A stretch of DNA of 5,896 nucleotides from Porphyrobacter sp. UBA7686 (GTDB lineage: Bacteria > Pseudomonadota > Alphaproteobacteria > Sphingomonadales > Sphingomonadaceae), in contig DLGU01000044.1 of the NCBI GenBank assembly GCA_002482865.1, forward strand, positions 1 through 5,896, read 5' to 3'. The notes below the pieces were generated by a model. That model saw only the letters and a program-made list of their open reading frames with translations, was not told where the DNA came from and ran no database searches. Positions 1-4,303 of this stretch are shown in pieces. The translations under genes were made by a program, and so were the position numbers. Numbering within the stretch: the first letter of the stretch is position 1; each line of letters starts with the position of its first letter.

Positions 1-1
1 G

Positions 2-706
2 GGGCATGAGACCGACACCACGCTCGCCGATTTCGCCGCTGACCGCCGCGCGCCCACGCCTACCGCTGCTGCCGAAATGGCGGTACCGGTGCGCGCTGAT
101 CTCGCCCTGACCCTCGCCGATTTCGCCGCACGTCAGCGACGCGCGGTCTATCGTCCGGTCGAACTGGGGCGTGAACGGCTCGCGGCGCGCGCGCGAATGC
201 TGCCGCGGCCCGAGAACCTGCTGCAACCGCAGGCCCAGCGGCTCGACGATCTGTCAGAGCGGCTACGGCGCGCGCTCGGCGACCGTTCCGCCAAGGGGCG
301 TGAACGGCTCGCGGGCGTGGCGGCGCGGCTATCACCCAGCCTGCTGTCGCGTTCCGCCGCTGAGGCGCAGCGCCGGCTTGACCGCGCGCGGCTCAGCCCC
401 ACCCTGATTGAGCGGCCCCTGCGCCAAGGCTCTGACCGGCTCAGCGCGCTCTCGCGGGTAATGAGCCAGCTCCACCCCGAAAAGCCGCTGGAGCGCGGCT
501 ATGCGATCGTCCGTGATGCGGGCGGCAAGGCGCTCACCACCCGCGCCGAAGCTGCGGGCGAGGCTGCCCTGACGCTGCAATTTCGCGATGGGACGCTGGC
601 GGCAGTGCCCGCCGGACACGCGCCCACTGCGCCCCCACCCCCCGCTGCCCCGCCGCGCAAACGCGCTGCGCCAAGCTCGGCCACCCAAGATGATTTGTTC
701 AGTTAG
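2..706 (+). CDS. xseA: Exodeoxyribonuclease VII large subunit, C-terminal part (5' end outside window)
   Basis: This is the catalytic subunit of exonuclease VII, which works with several copies of XseB to degrade single-stranded DNA in both directions in the cytoplasm during repair. The reading frame is open from base 2 and begins with GHETDTTLADFAADRRAPTP, the hallmark XseA segment; its His2 and Asp5 correspond to conserved active-site residues of the family, and RAPTPTAAAE follows. Visible residues about 40-160 are rich in Arg, Leu, Glu and Ala, as expected for the long coiled-coil arm that binds XseB. They include two copies of GRERLA 43 codons apart. The conserved closing domain follows (PLERGYAIVRD, then a short beta segment to about residue 203). 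The last 32 residues are a Pro/Ala-rich, probably disordered tail ending QDDLFS. The N-terminal OB-fold and most of the catalytic domain lie left of the window. Identification is very secure. Confidence 0.96.
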   Translation, partial: GHETDTTLADFAADRRAPTPTAAAEMAVPVRADLALTLADFAARQRRAVYRPVELGRERLAARARMLPRPENLLQPQAQRLDDLSERLRRALGDRSAKGRERLAGVAARLSPSLLSRSAAEAQRRLDRARLSPTLIERPLRQGSDRLSALSRVMSQLHPEKPLERGYAIVRDAGGKALTTRAEAAGEAALTLQFRDGTLAAVPAGHAPTAPPPPAAPPRKRAAPSSATQDDLFS

Positions 707-730
707 CCGCTCGGTGCTATGGTTCGCGCC

Positions 731-934
731 ATGCTGATGACCCCGTCCGACAAGGCCGCCAAACTCTATTACGGCCCCTCCAGTTTCCGTGTGCTGCGCC
801 CGGGGAGCCATGTGCTCTGCGCCGTTACCGGTGAAGCCATTCCCCTGCCCGAGCTGCGCTATTGGAGCGCCGAGCGGCAGGAGGCCTATGCGTCCTGCGA
901 AATCGCCACGCGCCGGCTGCTCGGCGTCGAGTGA
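731..934 (+). CDS. DUF2093 family small protein
   Basis: A small protein of about 67 residues matching, from memory, the alphaproteobacterial DUF2093 family. The core KLYYGPSSFRVLRPG, then CAVTGEAIPLPELRYW and ERQEAYAS, is typical of the family. No biochemical function is known to me. It has no signal peptide or membrane segment, so it should be cytoplasmic. It contains two cysteines (in LCAV and SCEIA), not arranged as an obvious zinc site. It starts a short distance after xseA on the same strand, so the two are probably cotranscribed. The start is uncertain: ATG at 719, 731 and 737 are all in frame and none has a clear Shine-Dalgarno sequence. I chose 731 (MLMTPSDKAAK) because the conserved core begins soon after; starting at 719 adds four residues (71 aa). 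Confidence 0.85.
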   Translation: MLMTPSDKAAKLYYGPSSFRVLRPGSHVLCAVTGEAIPLPELRYWSAERQEAYASCEIATRRLLGVE

Positions 935-995
935 TCTTCGCGCCTCGGACAACATACCACCCCAAGGCCCGCGCCTGACTTACACTCCCTCTGTA

Positions 996-2003
996 ATGGA
1001 CCGGGTTCGCGCGAAGCCCAGGGGACGCTTGCGGGCGGCACGGCTCGCGCTGCTGGCGCTGGTGGCCATCGGGCTGGTCCCGGGCACCATCGTCCAGACC
1101 ACGATCGGTCAGCGCAGCGATGCCGCCGACATCACCGTCACGCCGCTGGATGCGCGTGACGGTGTTTCGGGCGATCTCACTCTGACCGGGGCGTGGGAGC
1201 TGACCGCCGGGCATGGCTGGTTCGGCGGCTTTTCGGCGCTGGTCGCCGATGGCAAGCGCGGGCTGATTGCGGGGACCGACCGGGGCTTCCTGCTCGACCT
1301 CGATCTGTCAGGCGATTCGCCGCGCGCCGTGCCGGGCAGCTTCCGCTTTGTCGGGATAAGCAACGGCGGGCGCAAAGAGGTCGTCGATCTCGAATCGCTC
1401 GCCCTTGATCCTGCCACGCAAACGCTGTGGGCGGGGTTCGAAAACGACAATCTCGTCATGCGCCGCGCCGCCGATGGTATAAGCAAGACACGCGCCCCGC
1501 GCGAAATGGCGCGGTGGAGCCCAAACAGCGGCCCCGAAACGATGGAACGGCTCGCCGATGGGCGGTTTCTGATTATCGCCGAAGGGCCGGAGCGCGGCAG
1601 CGACACGCTGCACAAGGCGCTGCTCTATCCCACCGATCCGATCGCGACGGGCAAGCCGACCGCGTTCGATTTTGCCGCGCCGCGCGATTATGATCCGGTC
1701 GATGCGACCCAGCTTCCCGATGGGCGCGTGCTGATTTTGCTGCGGCGTGTCGCCTATGCCCTGCCCGCGCGCTTCGACACCGCCATCGCCATCGCCGATC
1801 CGGGCACAATCCGCGCCGGTGAGCCGTGGCAAGCGCGAATCATCCAGCGGCTGACAGGCGGTGTCTTCGCCGACAATTTCGAAGGTCTGGCCTATGTCCC
1901 GTCCGCATCCGATCCGGCGCGGGGCAGCCTGTGGCTGATCGCCGACGACAATTTTTCGGTCTTCCAGCGCAATATACTGGTGAGATTTGCATGGGAGGGG
2001 TGA
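996..2003 (+). CDS. Esterase-like activity of phytase family protein, N-terminally anchored or secreted
   Basis: A 335-residue protein resembling the family Pfam names esterase-like activity of phytase (PF13449), predicted beta-propeller proteins found outside the cytoplasm. An Arg-rich N-terminus is followed by a hydrophobic stretch (about residues 15-33, LALLALVAIGLVPG), which suggests a signal peptide or uncleaved anchor. The repeated blade-like motifs are FGGFSALV (76-83), DLESLALDP (131-139), SGPETMERLADGRFLIIAEG (178-197), DPVDATQLPDGRVLILLRR (233-251), NFEGLAYV (294-301) and SLWLIADDNFS (311-321). Together they cover the whole domain, so the gene looks intact. The substrate is unknown; the family name should not be read as proof of phytase or esterase activity. 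The ATG at 996 gives a sensible signal sequence. The same frame is open further left, but that part overlaps DUF2093 out of frame and has no protein-like character. No Shine-Dalgarno site is visible. Confidence 0.88.
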   Translation: MDRVRAKPRGRLRAARLALLALVAIGLVPGTIVQTTIGQRSDAADITVTPLDARDGVSGDLTLTGAWELTAGHGWFGGFSALVADGKRGLIAGTDRGFLLDLDLSGDSPRAVPGSFRFVGISNGGRKEVVDLESLALDPATQTLWAGFENDNLVMRRAADGISKTRAPREMARWSPNSGPETMERLADGRFLIIAEGPERGSDTLHKALLYPTDPIATGKPTAFDFAAPRDYDPVDATQLPDGRVLILLRRVAYALPARFDTAIAIADPGTIRAGEPWQARIIQRLTGGVFADNFEGLAYVPSASDPARGSLWLIADDNFSVFQRNILVRFAWEG

Positions 2004-2040
2004 GATTGCTGCTGAGCAGCGCAACCCGCTTCCCACCTCC

Positions 2041-2127
2041 GTCCGTCCTGAACTTGTCGAAGGACCGCTTTCACTTTGCTCCCTAGGCGGAAAGAAAGTG
2101 CGGCCCTTCGACAAGCTCAGGGCGAAC
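2041..2127. repeat. Imperfect inverted repeat pair of a sphingomonad-type intergenic element
   Basis: Two 28-base arms (2041-2068 and 2100-2127) are reverse complements at 24 of 28 positions, centred on the core CTGARCTTGTCGAAGG (R is A in the left arm, G in the reversed right arm). Between them a further CACTTT (2072-2077) can pair with AAAGTG (2095-2100). From memory, this core (CCTGAGCTTGTCGAAGG and its complement) is scattered in very many intergenic copies in sphingomonad genomes; I could not search for it here. It lies between the convergent esterase-like gene and rpmB, so as RNA it would form a long hairpin just past the esterase-like stop codon and could act as a 3' end stabiliser or transcription barrier. 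No U-tract follows, so it is not a classical intrinsic terminator. Confidence 0.75.
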
Positions 2128-2163
2128 GGGGAAAGGGGCTGAGGCGCATCCCTCGAACCCGCA

Positions 2164-2194
2164 AACGAAAAAGCGCCCGGAACCCCGAGCGCTT
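2164..2194 (-). terminator. Intrinsic terminator of rpmB
   Basis: Read on the minus strand, this is a perfect-looking hairpin: AAGCGCTCGG pairs with CCGGGCGCTT (10 base pairs including one U.G) around a GGTT loop (stem 2171-2194). It runs directly into TTTCGTTT, giving an interrupted T-rich tail. It begins 36 bases after the rpmB stop codon. Stem strength, position and tail all fit a Rho-independent terminator for rpmB. On the plus strand the hairpin is preceded, not followed, by the A/T-rich run, so it should work mainly in the minus direction. Confidence 0.85.
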
Positions 2195-2230
2195 GATCGA
2201 TGCGTTGCTATCCCGAAGGACAGCGCCGTC

Positions 2231-2518
2231 TTAGGCGGCGGCCTGAGCCTTCACCAGCTCGCGCTTCACCTTCAGCGCGCTCGCCGAAAGCTTTTCGTCG
2301 CTGGTCTTGAGCAGCCAGTTGTCGAGCCCGCCATTGTGCTCGACCGAGCGCAGACCGTGGGTCGACACGCGGAACTTGAAGCTCCGTTCGAGCTTTTCGC
2401 TCATCAGCGTCACGTTCTGCAGGTTGGGCAGAAACACGCGCTTGGTCTTGTTGTTGGCGTGGCTGACATTGTTGCCAGTCATGCGGCCCTTGCCGGTCAG
2501 TTCGCAGATGCGAGCCAT
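2231..2518 (-). CDS. rpmB: 50S ribosomal protein L28
   Basis: Ribosomal protein L28 (bL28) of the large subunit, 95 residues, the usual alphaproteobacterial length. The N-terminus [20 protein letters not shown] is the family signature, followed by [12 protein letters not shown] and a C-terminal half with [15 protein letters not shown]. Only one cysteine (Cys5) is present and no CxxC pairs, so this is a non-zinc form. The ATG at 2518 is chosen because it begins the conserved [10 protein letters not shown]; the open frame continues 12 codons further but those residues are not family-like. The sequence just upstream of the ATG (GAGAAGAG) is a weak, purine-rich ribosome binding site. The gene appears monocistronic, with its own promoter (2578-2606), a leader of roughly 50 bases and a strong terminator. 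Confidence 0.97.
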   Translation of the reverse strand: MARICELTGKGRMTGNNVSHANNKTKRVFLPNLQNVTLMSEKLERSFKFRVSTHGLRSVEHNGGLDNWLLKTSDEKLSASALKVKRELVKAQAAA

Positions 2519-2577
2519 GATGTGTCTCTTCTCGTAAAAATCGGGCCTAAGCACGGGCCTATGTAAGGAAAGCGGCG

Positions 2578-2606
2578 CGCATAACGGGCGAGGGCCGAAT
2601 CGTCAA
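2578..2606 (-). promoter_or_regulatory. Probable housekeeping-sigma promoter of rpmB
   Basis: On the minus strand TTGACG (2601-2606) is followed after exactly 17 bases by TATGCG (2578-2583). TTGACG is a good -35 element for alphaproteobacterial RpoD; the -10 matches the first three consensus positions only. Transcription would start near 2571, giving rpmB a leader of about 50 bases. The leader holds a tandem copy of an 8-base word (TAGGCCCG twice, separated by 4 bases, positions 2542-2561). This is a prediction from pattern and spacing. Confidence 0.55.
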
Positions 2607-2622
2607 GCAAGTTGCGCGCGTC

Positions 2623-2646
2623 CGGCCAGTCGCAATCGGCTGGTCG
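2623..2646. other. Dyad between divergent rpmB and lipoprotein genes
   Basis: CGGCCAGTCG (2623-2632) and CGGCTGGTCG (2637-2646) can pair over 10 positions (two of them G.T) around a CAAT loop. The dyad lies upstream of the rpmB -35 element and upstream of the lipoprotein gene, where an operator or a small structured transcript could sit. I could not recognise a known regulator site, and in GC-rich DNA such a dyad can arise by chance. No convincing promoter toward the lipoprotein gene is visible in 2647-2723. Confidence 0.35.
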
Positions 2647-2723
2647 CATTCCCACCGCCTATTCGCGCCAATCTAATCCATGTAATGGCCGGATCGGCCT
2701 GTCCAGCGTGCTGATGCGCCAGA

Positions 2724-2753
2724 CCTGAACCGGGCACCGCCCGCCGTTTCAGG
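2724..2753 (+). promoter_or_regulatory. Two-part hairpin just upstream of the lipoprotein ribosome binding site
   Basis: CCTGAA (2724-2729) pairs with TTCAGG (2748-2753), and inside it CGGGC (2731-2735) pairs with GCCCG (2739-2743) around a 3-base ACC loop, leaving a small asymmetric internal loop. The structure ends 5 bases before the AGGAG ribosome binding site (2759-2763) of the following gene. It would lie in the mRNA leader and may stabilise the message or affect translation. It lacks a U-tract, so it is not an intrinsic terminator. Confidence 0.45.
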
Positions 2754-2772
2754 CTGACAGGAGAACACCAGC

Positions 2773-3015
2773 ATGAAACGTATCCTTATCGCAAGCCTCA
2801 TCGCCCCCTTGGCAATTGGGCTCGCCGCGTGCGATGTCGACCAGACCAAGGAAGGCGAAATGCCCGAGGTCGAGGTCAAGGAAGGCCAGCTGCCGGAATA
2901 TGACGTCGAAACCGCCGATGTCGAAGTTGGCACCAAGGAAACGACGGTCGAGGTTCCGGATGTCAAGATCACCATGCCCGACGCCGAAGGCACGCCGGCT
3001 ACGGGCGACGAGTAA
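2773..3015 (+). CDS. Small acidic lipoprotein, function unknown
   Basis: An 80-residue protein with a clear lipoprotein signal peptide: MKR, a hydrophobic core (ILIASLIAPLAIGLAA) and a lipobox LAAC with the acylated cysteine at residue 20. The residue after Cys is Asp; in Escherichia coli Asp at +2 favours retention in the inner membrane, but that rule is not reliable in alphaproteobacteria. The mature part of about 61 residues is strongly acidic, has no further Cys, and shows alternating V-x-V patterns about every ten residues (PEVEVKEG, PEYDVETADVEV, TTVEVPDVKI), suggesting short beta strands or an extended chain. An AGGAG site 9 bases before the ATG supports the start. It lies 24 bases upstream of tadA on the same strand and is probably cotranscribed. 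I recognise no named family. Confidence 0.88.
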   Translation: MKRILIASLIAPLAIGLAACDVDQTKEGEMPEVEVKEGQLPEYDVETADVEVGTKETTVEVPDVKITMPDAEGTPATGDE

Positions 3016-3039
3016 CCTCATCCGGCAGGGGCGCGGGGC

Positions 3040-3495
3040 GTGAGCGATGCGGGGTTCCGCAGCTTCATGCCTCGCGCTCTTGCGCTTGCCCGCGCGGCTG
3101 CGGACGCGGGAGAGGTGCCAATCGGCGCGGTGATCGTGAAAGACGGTCAGGTGATCGCCGAGGCGCATAACAGCCCCCGAACCGACCACGATCCCACCGC
3201 CCACGCCGAAATCCTCGCCATTCGCCGCGCCGCGCAGGCGTTGGGCGATGAACGGCTGACCGGCTGCGAATTGTGGGTCACGCTGGAGCCTTGCGCGATG
3301 TGCGCTGGTGCGATTGCCCATGCCCGTATCCAGCGGCTCTATTACGCGGCCAGCGATCCCAAAGGCGGCGCGGTAGAACATGGTGCGCGGGTGTTCGAGC
3401 AGGAGCAATGCCTGCACCGCCCCGAAGTCTACAGCGGCATCGGCGAGACTGAGGCGGCGGACATCCTCCGGGAGTTTTTCAAAAAGCGGCGCTGA
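3040..3495 (+). CDS. tadA: tRNA-specific adenosine deaminase
   Basis: TadA deaminates adenosine 34 to inosine in the anticodon of tRNA-Arg(ACG), an essential step for reading CGU, CGC and CGA codons. The 151-residue protein carries the full zinc-dependent deaminase signature: HAE at 55-57 (His55 zinc ligand, Glu57 proton shuttle) and PCAMC at 84-88 (Cys85 and Cys88 zinc ligands). GEVPIGAVIV (24-33) and AHNSPRTDHDPTAHAE are typical of the TadA branch rather than cytidine or guanine deaminases. The start is GTG at 3040, preceded by AGGGG at 8-base spacing; the first ATG, at residue 10, would cut into the N-terminal helix. The gene follows the lipoprotein gene by 24 bases. Confidence 0.95.
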   Translation: MSDAGFRSFMPRALALARAAADAGEVPIGAVIVKDGQVIAEAHNSPRTDHDPTAHAEILAIRRAAQALGDERLTGCELWVTLEPCAMCAGAIAHARIQRLYYAASDPKGGAVEHGARVFEQEQCLHRPEVYSGIGETEAADILREFFKKRR

Positions 3496-3507
3496 GGCGC
3501 CAGTTTT
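3488..3507 (+). terminator. Possible weak intrinsic terminator overlapping the tadA stop codon
   Basis: GGCGC (3488-3492) pairs with GCGCC (3497-3501) around a TGAG loop that contains the tadA stop codon, followed after two bases by TTTT (3504-3507). The preceding A-run (3481-3485) could pair with the T-run to lengthen the stem. The stem is short and the tail only four T, so termination may be weak. No better terminator is seen before the methyltransferase gene. Confidence 0.35.
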
Positions 3508-3511
3508 GCGC

Positions 3512-3600
3512 GCGAATTTCGTCGCAAACGCGCCACGGGCTGGCCGACCATAAGCAGGTCATTAGTCAATTCCTTGCAAACCTGCGGCGAATTTGCGACG
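3512..3600. repeat. Nested direct and inverted repeats upstream of the methyltransferase gene
   Basis: The word GCGAATTT occurs twice in direct orientation (3512-3519 and 3587-3594). CGTCGCAAA (3520-3528) is the exact inverse of TTTGCGACG (3592-3600), and inside these GCAGGT (3554-3559) is the inverse of ACCTGC (3580-3585). The arrangement lies in the 165-base gap between tadA and the methyltransferase gene. It could be a regulator binding region or a folded leader; I recognise no known operator. Confidence 0.4.
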
Positions 3601-3660
3601 GGCAGGGGGGTTCAGGATGGTCCTCATGCCCGGGGGCGAGGCAAGGGATACTGATCGATA

Positions 3661-4293
3661 ATGGCCGGTTACGAAGTTACGCAGACCCGCAGGCTGGCCC
3701 GTTGGAAGCAGAAGCTCCGCAATTTTCTGGGGCCTTGGGGGGTGTTCTTTCAGGGCTTTATCGAACACCCGGTGATGGTCGGCTCGATCATCCCGTCCTC
3801 AGGCTACACCATCCGCAAGATGCTTGCGCCCGTCGATTGGGAGCGCTGCCAGCTGTTCGTGGAATATGGCCCCGGCGTCGGCACCTTCTGCCGTCCGGTG
3901 CTCGATCAGTTGCGGCGCGATGGCACGTTGATCGTGATCGACACCAACAAGCTGTTCATCGACTATCTCAATCGCACCATCACTGACAGCCGCTTCATCG
4001 CGGTGCATGGCTCGGCCGAAGATGTGGAAGCGATCATCCGCGCGCATGGCCATGACCACGCCGATTACATACTTTCGGGCCTGCCGTTCTCGACCTTGCC
4101 CGAAGGCCTCGGCCCCCGCATCGCCGCCGCCACGCATCGTGCGATCCGGCCGGGCGGCGCATTCCTCACCTACCAGTTCAGCAAGGCGGCCCATAACCTC
4201 ACCGCCCAGCATTTCGACCGGGTCGATAGCGGGTTCGAGCTGCTCAACATCCTCCCCTGCCGCCTCGCTTGGGGCTGGAAGGACGAAGCGTAG
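3661..4293 (+). CDS. PmtA-like SAM-dependent phospholipid N-methyltransferase
   Basis: A 210-residue class I methyltransferase resembling the bacterial phospholipid N-methyltransferases (PmtA, COG3963), which methylate phosphatidylethanolamine toward phosphatidylcholine at the inner face of the cytoplasmic membrane. SAM-binding motif I is FVEYGPGVGTF (66-76), motif II is LIVIDTN (90-96) and the later motif is ADYILSGLPFSTLP (134-147), followed by IRPGGAFLTYQFS (162-174). The SGLPF motif is typical of PmtA and differs from the NxPY of rRNA adenine dimethylases, with which such proteins are sometimes confused. The basic, aromatic N-terminus (about 9-33: RRLARWKQKLRNFLGPW onward) fits the amphipathic membrane-binding helix known for PmtA, and HPVMVGSIIPSS is also family-like. 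The ATG at 3661 is the only sensible start; its Shine-Dalgarno site is weak (AAGGGA, about 12 bases upstream). Related enzymes methylate other amino lipids, so the exact substrate is inferred. Confidence 0.82.
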   Translation: MAGYEVTQTRRLARWKQKLRNFLGPWGVFFQGFIEHPVMVGSIIPSSGYTIRKMLAPVDWERCQLFVEYGPGVGTFCRPVLDQLRRDGTLIVIDTNKLFIDYLNRTITDSRFIAVHGSAEDVEAIIRAHGHDHADYILSGLPFSTLPEGLGPRIAAATHRAIRPGGAFLTYQFSKAAHNLTAQHFDRVDSGFELLNILPCRLAWGWKDEA

Positions 4294-4303
4294 GCTCAGG
4301 TGA

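Noticed and set aside
332..955. Open minus-strand frame of about 207 codons opposite xseA and DUF2093
   Set aside because: It is antisense to two recognised genes, and its translation is Arg/Gly/Ala-rich with no family character. Such frames are common in GC-rich coding DNA.
789..995. Upstream extension of the esterase-like protein
   Set aside because: The frame is open but overlaps DUF2093 in another frame, and the extra residues (many Cys, Pro, Arg) do not look like protein. ATG 996 begins a proper signal sequence.
1308..2114. Open minus-strand frame of about 268 codons opposite the esterase-like gene
   Set aside because: It mirrors codons of a clear protein on the plus strand, runs through the intergenic repeat, and shows no domain motif.
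2179..2205. GGAAC followed by CGTT, resembling a general stress (EcfG) promoter
   Set aside because: The spacing is longer than the usual 16-17 bases, it overlaps the rpmB terminator stem, and it would read antisense into rpmB.
2519..2554. Twelve-codon N-terminal extension of L28
   Set aside because: L28 begins [10 protein letters not shown] in this group, and the extension is not conserved family sequence.
2749..3417. Open minus-strand frame of about 222 codons opposite the lipoprotein and tadA
   Set aside because: Both plus-strand genes have strong family or signal-peptide evidence and ribosome binding sites. The antisense translation is low-complexity.
3661..4293. Possible rRNA adenine dimethylase (KsgA-type) identity for the methyltransferase
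   Set aside because: The NxPY catalytic motif is absent; SGLPF and the basic amphipathic N-terminus fit PmtA-type lipid methyltransferases instead.
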